This document shows, in pieces, positions 31,281 to 42,440 of a stretch of DNA of 64,000 nt; positions within the stretch are counted from its first letter, which is position 1, and the number at the start of each line of letters is the position of its first letter. Origin of the DNA: Cryptomeria japonica (taxonomy: Eukaryota > Streptophyta > Pinopsida > Cupressales > Cupressaceae); the NCBI RefSeq assembly GCF_030272615.1, contig NC_081407.1, forward strand, positions 434,654,730 through 434,718,729, in the 5' to 3' direction. A program made the position numbers and the translations under genes. The notes beneath the pieces are model-generated. The model searched no databases, was not told where the DNA came from, and was given only the letters and a program-made list of their open reading frames with translations.

Positions 31281-32095
31281 GTAACAAATTAGGATGAAGC
31301 TCATCTCTCCCTAATTCCATTCTTGGAATGTTTCAAGCATGGCCCATTCTACATCAACGCTCCCTCTTTGGAGGGCTATGGAAACTGGCCCCATCTTTGG
31401 TTCTTTGGGAACTTTGGAAGGAATGCAATAGCAGACTCTTTAAGGATAAGAAATTGTATTGGCTCCAACTTGTGAATAAAATTGAATCCTCAGTAGTAGA
31501 AACCCTTAATAGCAGGACTTCTAAATTTCCTAGGAAACTTTTTGAGATGACATATTGGGATGAGAAAATGAGAGGCAGATGGTTAGGTCTGAAGATCCCT
31601 CCCTTTGTAAGAATAAGCAATTCTAATAAAATGGAGTTAAGAGAATCCTGCAAATGGAAGGTCCCAAAAAAAGGGTGGGCTAAGCTTAACTTCGATGGTG
31701 CTTCTCGTGGGAATCCAGGTCCTGTAGGGATCGGGTGTTGTCTGCATGATGATGATGGCAGAGAATTAGCTAAGTTGGCCAAACCTATAGGGATTGAATC
31801 CAATAATAAAGTAGAGATTTTAGCCTTAGTTGAAGGCCTCCTCTTATGTTAGAATAGGGGCATTAGTAAGCTTGCCATTGAAGCAGATTCGGGTATTATT
31901 ATCAATGGCCTTAGAAAAGGTTTTCTTCTTAACTAGAAGCTGAATGTGATCTTGTCAAGAGCTCTAAGCCTCCTCAAGGATTTCAAGAAAACAACCTTCA
32001 ATCATATTTATAGAGAAGGTAACTTTAGGGCGGATGAATTAGCTAATGCAGGGGTTGATGGACGGTTCATAAGTTAAGATAGAGTCCTCCCTCTT
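31281..32095 (+). pseudogene. LINE ORF2 C-terminal RNase H
   Basis: GWAKLNFDGASRGNPGPVGI carries the first Asp, NNKVEILALVEGLLLC the Glu, LAIEADSGIIINGLRKG an Asp and REGNFRADELANAGVDG the last Asp, so the four catalytic positions are conserved. Upstream LVLWELWKECNSRLFKDK is the standard linker. Stops occur at about 31274, 31850, 31935 and 32075. Removes RNA from hybrids during LINE replication. Confidence 0.88.
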
Positions 32096-32402
32096 GTCCT
32101 AAGAATCTGCAGCAAGGTTTAGACTCTTAGGCTTTTGTTCTCTATTAGTTAAGTTTTGGTATCTCCCCGGGGATTCGTCCCTTGACCTAGCCCCCCTTTA
32201 AGAGGTTGTAGGTTTCGTCAGTGACAGATGGTTAAGACTAGGTCGAAGGTTGTAGAGAAATTTTATCTTGCATTTCTTAAAATCTTGAGTATTCTAAGAC
32301 ATGTTGGATATCAGAGCACGGTCCTCTTCCTTATCACTCTGATTATAAATATCAAAGGTATTCGGGACAAATTCACAATGTATCATTTGTATATGTGCTT
32401 AT

Positions 32403-32405
<3 letters not shown>

Positions 32406-32439
<34 letters not shown>
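32406..32439. repeat. (CA)n microsatellite
   Basis: Seventeen uninterrupted CA units, followed by the AG/GTGTATAT transition. Confidence 0.95.
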
Positions 32440-32443
<4 letters not shown>

Positions 32444-32885
32444 TATATGTAAATGTATGGATGTATTTATATAGAATTATATATATATGGTAACACTCAT
32501 CTACAGGCATATTACTAGTTTAAAGGGGCAATTAGATGCCTTTAAACATATTTATTATGTCATCATCTTGTCAGCACATTATCTTGAGTATTGCCTTCTT
32601 TGGCGGCATACTTAGAATTGATGATGTGACTTCCCTTGTTGTATGAGCCAACTAATATTAAGGAGCTCACTCTACTAGTGGCGACAATATTTATTACCTT
32701 GATCCTGGAGATTGTTTAACTTGCATCACGACCCTTCATCCTTGCTCCTCTGACACTCTTTAGCGATCAAATTGGTCCTTTACTGAGAAAGATGAGTTGT
32801 ATTTCTCGACGCCTTTCAAATCTCAATTAAGACAAGTAAGGGCTTGTTTTGAGCAGATGGTTATCTGAGAAACTCGAAGCTCATT

Positions 32886-33533
32886 ATGGATACTCCACTA
32901 AGGCTTATAGGGCTCAAGTGTCAAATAGCTTTTATAGGGGAAATTAAGGAAGAAAGACTGAAAGGCATTCTGGTCTTCCCGAATGTCCTGGTTATCACGA
33001 CAGTCATGAAAATTCTTGAGGAGGAATATATCATGAATGAAGACCGCACTAGGGCTAATTCTGATATTGCTTCTATGTTCTTAGTGGTGGCTATGCATTT
33101 TGAGAAGGACAAGGACATGGTGATAAAATTATGCAGAAGTGTCTTCAGGAAAGAATTGCTGGGTGAACTTGAGAGGGTGGTTGTCAATATTGACGAGGAG
33201 TTAACTGCACCAAAGCCTCGCAATTATGATATACTCATACAGATGAATAACCTGGTGCCCAGATTTCCAATCTTGGAAATTGAGGATATGGCTACCTTTG
33301 CGGCCTATAGTCCAACTAGGCGAAGGAATTTTTTCTTTCTTATGTGGCTTTTGCATATTAGGAAACCGTCATGTAACAGGTGGCTGGCCAACTATCTAGA
33401 AGCTGAAAACATTGAAGTTGTCCTGGATGACATGGTCATCCCTCCCGTCCTTGCCTCTAGCCAAAATAATTTTCCGGTTAGCTTAGGAAAGAAGGTAATA
33501 GAGGTGCGGGCAAGAAGGTGTCGGGTAGGATAG
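32886..33533 (+). CDS. Unassigned 215-codon ORF downstream of LINE RNase H
   Basis: ATG 32886, MDTPLRLIGLKCQIAFIGEI to RARRCRVG. Mixed hydrophobic and charged composition with the amphipathic stretch ERLKGILVFPNVLVITTVMK; no signal peptide, no zinc motif and no family that I recognise. Amino-acid use looks protein-like. Upstream codons in a neighbouring frame (TEKDELYFSTPFKSQLRQVR) suggest a longer ancestral frame. It lies 0.8 kb after the LINE RNase H and 1.3 kb before the LINE-like tail: either part of the LINE, a transduced host fragment, or an unrelated older sequence. Confidence 0.4.
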   Translation: MDTPLRLIGLKCQIAFIGEIKEERLKGILVFPNVLVITTVMKILEEEYIMNEDRTRANSDIASMFLVVAMHFEKDKDMVIKLCRSVFRKELLGELERVVVNIDEELTAPKPRNYDILIQMNNLVPRFPILEIEDMATFAAYSPTRRRNFFFLMWLLHIRKPSCNRWLANYLEAENIEVVLDDMVIPPVLASSQNNFPVSLGKKVIEVRARRCRVG

Positions 33534-34086
33534 TTGGTCTGTTGTCCCAGGTTTATCTTATTGTTTCTTTTTGATTCTTAAAGGGTTTACCGTAATACTT
33601 TTAGTTTATTTCAGACTTAACTTTTAAAGACTTATGGATGTTAAGGTTAATTCTTGCTCTAGCTTTAGATATGCTTTTTTCTATGTCTAGTTCGATGGCT
33701 TTCCTTTCTCAATCTGCCCTAAAATGATTCCTTTGAATTTTGGTGTGACTTTTATGGGTCGTGCTTGTGGGTTTAACAGATTATGTCTGAAAACTAAGCT
33801 TCCTATAGTATTTTCAATTCTTGGCTCTGTGTGATGAACCAATGCTCTCATCTTTTATATTCATAAATACATGCATATATATACAGAGGTGGGGAGGTTG
33901 ACTGCTTCTATTTTATTTTTCTGAAAGAGAATTGTGAAGCCTGGAAAGGATACTCTTTGTTAATTCTCTCCTGGAATTTTGGATATCTCCCCTCATTCTT
34001 TTCCTTCCTGCTTTCGGTTTTGGTTGGTTCTGATATTAAGGGGGATAATTGTTTTTTAAAATTCTCTTTGGTGACTCAAATAGGCT
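33534..34086 (+). other. Non-coding stretch of the LINE 3' region
   Basis: T-rich sequence without a sizeable ORF; no element border was recognised. Confidence 0.4.
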
Positions 34087-34200
34087 GACTTTCTGAAAGG
34101 AATTGGTCTCTGAAAATCAAATATGATTAAGTCTTTCTGAAAGGAGTAGGTTTCTAAACATCAAATATGAATAGGACTTTCTGAAAGAAGTGATGTGACT
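34087..34200 (+). repeat. 44-bp tandem repeat, 2.6 copies
   Basis: GACTTTCTGAAAGGA starts at 34087, 34131 and 34175. The units share TCTGAAAATCAAATATGA-like text and are slightly diverged. Confidence 0.85.
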
Positions 34201-34779
34201 TTGAGATCTTTTTGGGCGATAGATTCTCTATCTCCCAGATCTAGGCTATGTTATTTCTATGTCTGTCTTAATTATGATCAAGATGAAGGCAGTGTTAAGG
34301 ATTTGGGTTTTTCTCAATACTTCTATGCTTTTTCAATACTAAAGATCTATGGTTGCAACAACAGCTATGGAATATGCTTAGCAACCTGGATATGAGATTG
34401 TATATTGGCTAACAATTCATGAAGTGGTCTTTCGTAAGGTTTGAAGGTTTTTGCAGGTATTTGAGATTTCATTTAGTCTGAGTGTCTTGACAACAGTGGA
34501 AAGGCATTTACAGTCTGTTAATAAGAAGCGGTCCCCAAAGGCAGACCTTTGCCTCAATTTGAGAGAAGGGATAGTAAATCTTCTGGGCCTGTAGGTGAAT
34601 GTTCAGTATAGGATGACAGATTGTATTGATTACGCTGTAATCTCATAATACTGCTAAGTTGTAAGGCTGTAATCATAACTAGTCTTTTGTAACTGGACTT
34701 AATGTCCCAGGCAAGGCCGAAGGTTTTCTCCTCTATGCTCTTTCCTACCGACGCCCACACTGAGCGGAGATTGTAATGC

Positions 34780-34850
34780 AATGTAATGAATTTTTATTCT
34801 AATAAAATTTTATGGCTTTGGCCTTTTATTGATAAAAAATAAAATAAAAT
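34780..34850 (+). terminator. LINE-like 3' end with poly(A) signals
   Basis: AATAAAATTTTATGGC and a terminal ATAAAAAATAAAATAAAATA tract. Plant LINEs usually end in such A-rich simple repeats. No target duplication partner was identified. Confidence 0.5.
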
Positions 34851-35250
34851 AAAAAATTATGCGTATTAAAAAAAAGTAATGCAATTTTTTTTCAATTAAT
34901 ACTTAATTTTATAATAAAAAAATTATGACTAGATTTTTTAAAATTTAATATTTCAAAAATTCAATATTTTTAAATTTTTTTTCAATTTTCAATTATTAAT
35001 ATATATTTAAATTTAATTATTTTGATTGTTTTTTGTTTATATTATTAAAAATTGTAATTACATTTATTAAAAATTTTAAATATAAAAAAATTAGAAATTT
35101 GCAAAAATTGATTTATTTTCAATTTTTTTTTATGAATTTTAATTTTGTTCAATTTAATTTTTTTTTTGGATAGAAAATTTGTTAAACTGAAATTATATTC
35201 ATTATTAATATTCCTATAATTTAAATTGATATCTCAACGTAGTTTTTTAA
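34851..35250. other. AT-rich spacer upstream of a host exon
   Basis: Long runs of A and T with no ORF, and no LTR or LINE features. May include the distal promoter of the following gene. Confidence 0.5.
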
Positions 35251-35388
35251 TGTTGTAGAAATCATTACATGAATTACAAATCGTAGCCTGAAAAGTGAAG
35301 GTTTCCGTCTGAACGACCCTTATCCATTGAAAAAGAAAGCAGTGTTAAAAACAACAATACACAATACCGGGAACAGCAGCAGTAAGCC

Positions 35389-36409
35389 ATGATAACTCAC
35401 AAAGCTGCTTCCATATTTACCCCGCATAATTTCTCGCCAAACTCTCTTCCTCATTGTCTTCAGTACAAACTCCACAAATTCCAGTTGAGCCTACCATTTC
35501 GCCTCAGAAAATCGCTTCAACTCCGCACCTTCTTTTCTCACCAAAATTGGACGGATTATGGCCAAGATGACAACATTCTTGGCGACTGCGTTGTTTTTGA
35601 AGAAGGCATATTTGAACAACCACAAATTATAAGTAAACAGACAAAAAATATTTCAAAGGAGGATGAAGAAGAAGAAGAAGAAAGCTTAATACCGGAAGAA
35701 TGGCGGGAGCTGCAAACGGAGCTCAACGTCCCAAAAAGGGAAAGAAAGAAAAGAATGCAGAGTATTGAATCGGCCAACAGTTTTCGGAGAAACAGAGAAT
35801 TTGAGCTTTCCAGGGACGGTTTATCAGAAAACAATACTATTAAATTGCCAGAGTTGAATTTTACACAAACGATAAAAATCTCTGATAATCAAGCGACGGA
35901 GATTTCGTCTGCAGAGGCCGGGGGTTCAGATAATATTTCTGTTACGGAGGAATTGACGGGAATTTCTTCTGTCAAGGACGACAGTGACGAAAGTCGCTGC
36001 ATTGAAGAGGAAAATGTACAAGCCTTGAGGAGTTTCTCTGTTGGTGAAAGGGGTATAAGTTCTTCTCAAACGTCACAAATTTATTCTTCTTCTGTGAGAG
36101 AACGCAATGGACAAATTAGTTGTGCTGAAGGGGAAAGTGGGAAGCCACCGGAGAACTTTTTTGTTAGTGATGGGATTTTAAGTCCATCTCAAGTGACAGA
36201 AGTTTCTTCTTCTGTTAGTGAAGGGAATGATGAAATTCATTGGGGAAACGGTGTTGATAAAGTTAAAATTTCGTCAGAGAGTTCTGTTAATGCAAGGGTG
36301 TTTCCAAAGAACCCTCGGCTTCAGGTTGTCGGAGCGGGATTTGAAGAGATCTCTAAGAGGCTGGATGAAAAGTACAAGGTTGAAGATGATGAAGAAAATC
36401 AGCCACAAG
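35389..36409 (+). CDS. First exon of a probable host gene for a plastid protein (AKRP/EMB506-like)
   Basis: ATG 35389 opens 340 codons, uninterrupted and not transposon-like. The N-terminus (about residues 1-50) is rich in Ser, Leu, Lys and Arg and poor in acidic residues, as in a chloroplast transit peptide. LGDCVVFEEGIFEQPQ, LIPEEWRELQTELNVPKRER and near the end FPKNPRLQVVGAGFEEISKR recall the N-terminal part of the chloroplast ankyrin-repeat proteins AKRP/EMB506, which act in plastid development. The middle is Ser/Glu-rich and variable. The reading frame runs into AAG|GTACAT at 36409/36410, a good splice donor. No ankyrin-repeat exon was found in the window. The family call is tentative. 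Confidence 0.6.
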
Positions 36410-37377
36410 GTACATTTTGTTTTTGAAAGTACTTGTTTATTGCCAGTCGTACCTACTACATGAATCTCAAATCAAGAGGTATTACACATTTTGTTTTTGT
36501 AGTTGCTCGTGTGTTTGCAGTCATAACCTTATACATGAAATTTCAAATCAAGACAATTAAATGAAGTTGGGGAGAATTTAATTAAATACAAACAGCTACT
36601 GTCTAAAGGACGAGAGTGGAATCTTTAATGGTTGTTGTTTCTCTTAGTTCTGACACACAAACCAGAAAATTGTACAAGGCGACAAAGAAAGAGGTTTTAC
36701 AAACCATGAATCTAACTACTGTTGGTAGGGATTAGCTTGTCCATTTATCAACTAGGTTTATGCAGACCAGTTCTGTCTCTGTGTGTGTTGACTTTTTAAT
36801 TTGCCTCTTGTGAGAACACCAAACAGAACCCTTCTTCAAATTGTTAGGGGAAGTTTCCTGAGACACCACAAAATGGTAAGTTTCCTCAGATCTAATTAAA
36901 TCTAAAACTAACACTAGACTATAAGTATAGGTAAGGTTTACAGGTGGGGGTTTGCATAAATGAAAATGATTAAATGCCTTTGTTTTTGGCCTTGGATGTA
37001 TGTGCAGGACTACTAATAGTCAAGCCTTGCAACAAGATTTTTAGATATTAAAGAGACAAATTATCAAACACAAACTAAAACCACAACTTCCTACCAGTTA
37101 AAACATAGACTTGAATTCCGCTATTAACAACTTTGGTGAATGACTCTGGTAAACATTGTAAGTGCCTTTATGATTTTATATATGAACGATCCAAGCTAGT
37201 GGAAAAAATGTCCTATTAACAAGTTCATTCATTAAATTGAGATGAATAGGATTTTGAGGCAAGAGAAGTTTGAAGTAGGAAGTGTGTTTGAGATTTTGTT
37301 TTGTATTGCAAGTGGTTAAGATGCATCATTTGTTCTGAATTATGGTGAAATGGTGCCCAAGTTTTCTTTCATTGCAG
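36410..37377 (+). other. Putative intron 1 of the 35389 gene
   Basis: Begins GTACATTTTG after AAG and could end at TTTTCTTTCATTGCAG (37362-37377), a strong pyrimidine tract with AG. It is free of TE coding sequence, unlike its surroundings. The ORF at 36732-36914 is not credible. Downstream of 37378 only about 20 codons are open (phase kept) before ACTCGGACTCGG repeats begin, so exon 2 is either interrupted or lies elsewhere. Confidence 0.4.
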
Positions 37378-37567
37378 ATCTAAGAGCTCATAAGGTAGAG
37401 CAAAGTTACGAGACTCGGACTCGGGACTCAGGGTAAAACTTGGCGCAGACTCGGCAAAGTGAAAAACTCAAGAAATTTAGAGATTTTTAAAGATTTAAAA
37501 CTTGTTTCATGTGCCCTCTATTAAATAAACCTTGAAGACACAATAACATCATCAAATAGAAGCTAAT
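37378..37567 (+). other. Possible exon 2 start followed by non-coding sequence
   Basis: After the AG acceptor the phase-matched frame reads DLRAHKVEQSYETRTRDSG then stop. The sequence GAGACTCGGACTCGGGACTC looks like repeat DNA. No further gene content before the solo LTR. Confidence 0.25.
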
Positions 37568-38423
37568 TGTTGGTTGTAATTAGGGCTGGCGGATTCCAAT
37601 TGCCTTGGGCAACATTGGAATCCGCCTCCTTCATATAGGGCCTGGCCCAATACCTTTCGGTGCGCCTAAAAGGTTTCCACGCTTCACCCAAACCCACTCG
37701 CCTCCTTGATAGGGCCGACCCTATCTCACTTCACCTAAAAGGAATTAAAATAAATAAATATCTAAATGCAAAGAAGGCCGACATAAATAAAAAGCAATAT
37801 GACTCCTATAAAGGTGGCGTATACTTCTCAATATCCTCATTCAGAATGCACATGCAAAATATATTCAGTGAAGGCGAAATTCATAGAAGGGCAGTTGGTA
37901 ACAGCGAACTCCAATAGAAGTTATCAGATCTTGAAATAGGAGGCAGCGAACTTCACCAGATGGCAGCAGATCTCTAATAGAAGACAGCGAACCTATTTAG
38001 CAGCAGATTTCCAATTGAAGTGAGCGAACCCTTGAAGGACTTCATTGAAGGACTGTAATCTACTTAAGGTGCTGCTACCCTTGTTACACTCAGAAAATTC
38101 CGATGAGAAGGACTGCAAATCATAACCTCATTAGCAACCTAATTGTGAAGACTTCTATCTCTTCTTCTTTGTGACTGCAACCTCTATGCTCCAGATAAGT
38201 GTGTAATGTTCAGTTCATAATCATAATCAGATCTGAGGATCCTTTGGCTGGGTTTTTCCTCCTAGGAGGTTTTCCCAGGGTAACTGTGTTTTGTCCTTGT
38301 GCATTTCATTTCATTTCATTTTCTTATTATGCCTAAGTCTGGAAAACTATAAGTTAATTAACCTAGTTTAAACTAATTCTGATTTTTCTGAGTTTATTCA
38401 ATCTGAAAGTACTAAAATTAACA
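37568..38423 (+). mobile_element. Solo LTR (856 bp, TSD CTAAT)
   Basis: TGTTGGTTGTAATTAGG at the left and AAAATTAACA at the right, flanked by CTAAT at 37563-37567 and 38424-38428. Contains the GGGTTTTTCCTCC..GGTTTTCCCAGGG block also seen in the copia LTR at 39148-39636, so it belongs to a related copia family. GGATTCCAATTG and CAACATTGGAATCC near the start form a short hairpin. No internal region: this is the product of LTR-LTR recombination. Confidence 0.85.
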
Positions 38424-38428
38424 CTAAT

Positions 38429-39147
38429 ATGATTGCTTACACAACAATAAAGTTGACTTATATATTCAGTCCAATTCCCATCTATCATAAACTTCATGCC
38501 ATAGTATCACAATCAATTGCCCAACTCAATATATCAAACTCGGCTCGTTAATGAAGAGCACATGATTATACTGAGACGGGGGGTGAATCGGTATAATAAC
38601 AAACTTTTGCTTTTCAAATCTTGATTAGATGCAATATCAATACTTCAAAAATCTTAATCAACCACACATGCTAGATCTAGCAAGTAAGAACACAAATGAG
38701 AACATGATTTACGTGGAAACCCTTGCGGGATAGAACCATGGTAAAATATTGCTTTTGTATTGGGAACTTCTTACAAATTTCATAGACACCAACCAACAGG
38801 AGACGCCAATCCCCTCTAGAAGATTTGTAGGCACCAAACCTTCTGGAGACACCAATCCCCACAATTGAGCACCAACTCATCAGGAGACACCAAACCTCCA
38901 AATCGTGCAAAGTAGAAGGCACCAACCTTCGAAATGCAAAGTGATTATAATGTTGTTGGATCTGCCCGAGATCCCTTCAAGGTCTTCAACAAAATCTGCC
39001 CACTCCTCCACACAAATCTGTGTTGTCGATTGTAGCAGCGGGAGTCTCCTTGGCCGACTACGATCAAATATGCAATTAGCCTTTCGGCTTTGTATATTTG
39101 TATATGCCGATTAAAATAAACGATTTGTTAATAAAATATATATATTT
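38429..39147 (-). repeat. Copia-type LTR remnant
   Basis: ACTGAGACGGGGGGTGAATC and TTTACGTGGAAACCCTTGCG correspond to blocks in the LTRs of copia 1 (GGGGGGGTGAATCA, TACGTGGAAAACCCGG), in the same orientation. Borders are uncertain. The ORF at 38677-38925 is a by-product. Confidence 0.45.
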
Positions 39148-39636
39148 TGTTGAAGGGCCGACTTGGTAAAAGTCCGCCACCCTTGAGGAAAGACGTGTTG
39201 ATTTGAATGGAGCCGACCCTTGGTGAAGAGACACCCACGTATGGGTATAAACAAAGATCGGTTCCCTCTCCATTACATCGAATATAATCTACAGCAGTTC
39301 AAATCTAATCTACTGCAGTTCGAATACATACAGCAGTTCACTCTCACACTGCAGATTGCAGAACATCTACAGCAGTTTGCACTTCTAGAGTAGATCGGGT
39401 ATCATCTAGAATAGTTCGTGTATCCTCAGCAGACCGATTCATTCTGATCATGCTTCAAAGAGTGAAGTGATTCACATTGATATTGTAAATGCGTCTTATT
39501 GTACCTATTTGTTAAATATAATAAGAGATCTTGTTGTTGGGTTTTTCCCCCAGGGTTTTCCCAGGGTTTTTTTCTGTGCAAATTTGATTGAATTGTCTTA
39601 TATCTACATTCTATTAATCTGATCATAAAAATAACA
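39148..39636 (+). repeat. 5' LTR of copia element 2
   Basis: TGTTGAAGGGCCGAC to AAAAATAACA, directly followed by the PBS. Contains GGGTTTTTCCCCCAGGG and short repeats of TACAGCAGTTC (39290-39420). No partner LTR was found in the window, so the left border is set by the TG terminus only. Confidence 0.65.
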
Positions 39637-39651
39637 TGGTATCAGAGCGGG
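39637..39651 (+). promoter_or_regulatory. Primer binding site of copia 2
   Basis: TGGTATCAGAGCGGG directly after the LTR: the classic complement to initiator-Met tRNA. Confidence 0.85.
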
Positions 39652-39737
39652 TTTAAGAAAATCGTGATCAGATTTCTCTAAAGCAGTGAAGTTCACTATT
39701 CTCCTCCCCATTCTAAGGAGTAATTCTTAGCATCAAT

Positions 39738-39879
39738 ATGATGAATGGACTCAAGGTTGAAGATAGGCTTGAAGGTGCAACAAACTTCACTTCATGGAAA
39801 TATAGAGTTCTCATTGCACTTGAAGAAAATGATCTTCTTGAGTTCGTAGAAAAGGATGATATATCTGAACCAACCGATG
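39738..39879 (+). pseudogene. Copia 2 gag N-terminus
   Basis: Begins at ATG 39738, MMNGLKVEDRLEGATNFTSW, the substrate-like start of copia gag (NYxxW motif as NFTSW), continuing to EKDDISEPTD, where the insertion starts after CGATG. The rest resumes at 43349 with the frame kept. Confidence 0.85.
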
Positions 39880-42119
39880 TGTTGTGCATAGTGCACACAC
39901 ACCTCGTCCTTTTGACAGGGGACCCCCGTCGTTGCCCTTCTGGCTGCCCGAATGAGAGAGAACCCCTCCATTACTGCCCAGGATGTTTAGAACGAAAAGA
40001 GAGGCTCAACAAAATGAGATCTTTGTGCCGATAGCCTCTGCAATCAAACAAGTCAAAATGCCTTCATGACAAAGACTCGCAAAGTGGTGTAGTAGGCCGA
40101 AAATGCGAAAATCACAAAAATGTCTAAATCTTCCAAATCGGCTCATAGACTGAAAGTTCTAAATTGCGCGTTTTAACTCCAAAAGGTTCAGGTCGCGCAA
40201 AGTTGTCAAAGGCCGAAAATGGGTTAAGTTCGCCAAATCCTTCATTTGGCCGAAGTTCACCAAATCGGCTAATATGCCAAAAATGATAGAAGGAAAACAT
40301 ATTCGCGTGAAGAGGATGAAAGAACCGAGAAATGTAAAGCTCGCAAAGTGGCCTTAGAAGCCAAAAACGGGTCCAAATCGCACCAAATAGACCCATGGGC
40401 CAAAAATGAACTAAAGCGCAAAACCAATTTGCACAAAAGGGTCATTTGGCCGAAAATCCCATAGGCCGAAAATCATAAAGAGTCTAAGTCGCACAAAAGG
40501 GGTTCAAGGTCGAAAGTAGAGAAAAGGAAAAATCGTGCAAAAAGACCAAATAAGCCGAAAAAGAAGAAAGAAGACTAAAATCGCCTAAAGGACCAATTGG
40601 CCAAAAATAGTTAAAGGAGCAAAATCACTAAAAATTCTTCAAAAACCCGAATTCACTTAACTGAGGGGGAGAAAGCAAAGTTCGGTGGTTTCATTAAGTT
40701 TGCAAGCAAAGAAAGAGTCTTCACAAAGTTCGCTCATTTGAGCAAAAGTGGCTGAATTCCATGAAGCAAAAGGGGGCGTTTAAAATTAAAAGAGAGAAGT
40801 TCGCTTATTTTGAGTAAAAGACCAAATAAGCTCGAAATGAAGGAAATGAGTTTTAAAACATAAACCAAAATTGTGCATTTTCCTCCTAGTGGCCAACTTT
40901 CTTCTCTAGAAGTTAGGCATTTTAAGTCAAAACAACAAGAAGTTCGCCCAAACTAAGAACAAAGACTGAGTTTCACGAAACAAGAGGGGGGGATAGAATT
41001 TTAAAATGAAAGCTTGCAAATTTCCTCTCAAGGCTGAATTTCTCCCTTAGTTGAGAAAATAAGTGAAAAGATAAAGGGGCGAAATTTGTAAGGAGGAGTT
41101 TTGAACTCAAGGTCGCACATTTCCATTGAAGGGGGGGTCGATATGTCGTTTTGCCTAAAACCCGGGTCTTGACATTTAAAAGTTAAATTTAATATTTGTT
41201 AAATTAATTTATTTAATTTTTCAAATGATTAATGCGGGTCAAAATTGATTGTTTGCAGGATGACATCGGGAAGAGCTAGAGCGTCAACTTGAAACGCAAA
41301 TCAAAGACGCGATCGCGACCAAAGTTGGGAAGTGACGATGCAGAATGCAGGATCAAAAAATGAAGCATGGGAAGCACGCCACCACTTGAACCAATAAGAC
41401 CGAAGTGAAGAACACATAATGCTACAAAATGTGCATTCCCAAAAGGATACACAGCTGGATTTAATTCCAGAAATTCAGTTTTTGAAAACTGAAATGCTTT
41501 ATTGTAAAAGAACTACTTGTGGGTCCCGTTCAAGATATTTTAAACAAGGGAACATAGGTCAGTTATGTCCAACTACTTGATAAACCTGAATTAAAGCCAA
41601 ACAGTTGTAGGTAGTTGAAAATGTGGTTGAAGGGATAACTGAGAATTGAGTAGGCATGGGTTAAAGCTGCCAGGCTTCTAGAGGGCAGATCAGGGCCTTT
41701 GGATGCAGTCAATCCTGACCCTCAATTCAAATTGTAAAATCTATAAAAGGCAGGGTGCCTCTCATTGTAAAGGGTTAGATTTTTAGGGTTTAGAGTTTTT
41801 TTGTAGACAGTTAGAATAGGTTAGATTGTTAGAAGGTTAGAATTTAATAGTTAAGGAATAGAGTAGAAATGTTGTAGAAATTGTTGTAATAGTAGCTAGA
41901 ATCAATATAATGGACATTGATTTTGGTGTTTATTGTAAATGTTATTGCAATTTCCAATTTAATAAACAAGTTATATGCTAGATAGTGTATTTCTGATTTT
42001 GGTATTATTATTATGACAATAATATTATTGTCTTTCTTTTCTGCAGGTCTGAAGGATGAACATGTATCGATTTCAATGTCATTCCTTTTCTTTTGAATGT
42101 TGTATATATAGTAAAGCAA

Positions 42120-42190
42120 TCACGATCAAGTGGCACCTTGATCGGACATGTCTTTTAGACACGTCCGACCAAGATGTCACTTGGTCGTGA
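42120..42190. repeat. 33-bp inverted repeat with 5-base loop
   Basis: Left arm 42120-42152 and right arm 42158-42190 pair at 28 of 33 positions. Arms contain GATCAAGTGGCACCTTGATC and GACCAAGATGTCACTTGGTC, each itself partly palindromic. Confidence 0.85.
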
Positions 42191-42235
42191 CTGTCTACTA
42201 ATTCATTCGGTGTTTATGATAATTTAATCGGTGCC

Positions 42236-42440
42236 AATACTAAATGATAACAGATCGATAAACACACCCGATAATGAATCGGTGTCAAGGCAAATGTTAA
42301 CTGATCGATATAACCACACCCAAATGAATCGGAAGGCAAATGTTAACCGATCGATATAACCACACCCGAATGAATTGGTGTTAAAGCAGATTATGATATA
42401 AGCACACCCGATAATGAATCGGTGTTAAAGTAAACAATAA
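42236..42440 (+). repeat. 46-50-bp degenerate tandem repeat, about 4 copies
   Basis: Units of the form GAATCGGTGT..AAGGCAAATGTTAACNGATCGATATAACCACACCC. Directly follows the hairpin. Confidence 0.75.

Larger units (their letters stand above)
30130..34850 (+). mobile_element. 5'-truncated LINE with long 3' region
   Basis: Starts inside ORF2 at the RT thumb and continues through zf-RVT and RNase H to about 32080. A 2.7-kb tail then holds an (AC)n repeat, a 215-codon ORF and a 44-bp tandem repeat, ending in ATAAAATTTTATGG..TTTTATTGATAAAAAATAAAATAAAATA, a typical plant LINE 3' end. 5' truncation is normal for LINEs. If the tail is not one unit, the LINE would end near 32220. Confidence 0.6.

Noticed and set aside
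34851..35250. AT-rich block as a matrix attachment region or origin
   Set aside because: AT content alone supports no functional call; no motif cluster was seen.
36732..36914. Minus-strand 60-codon ORF in the putative intron
   Set aside because: Short, no homology features, and intronic position fits chance.
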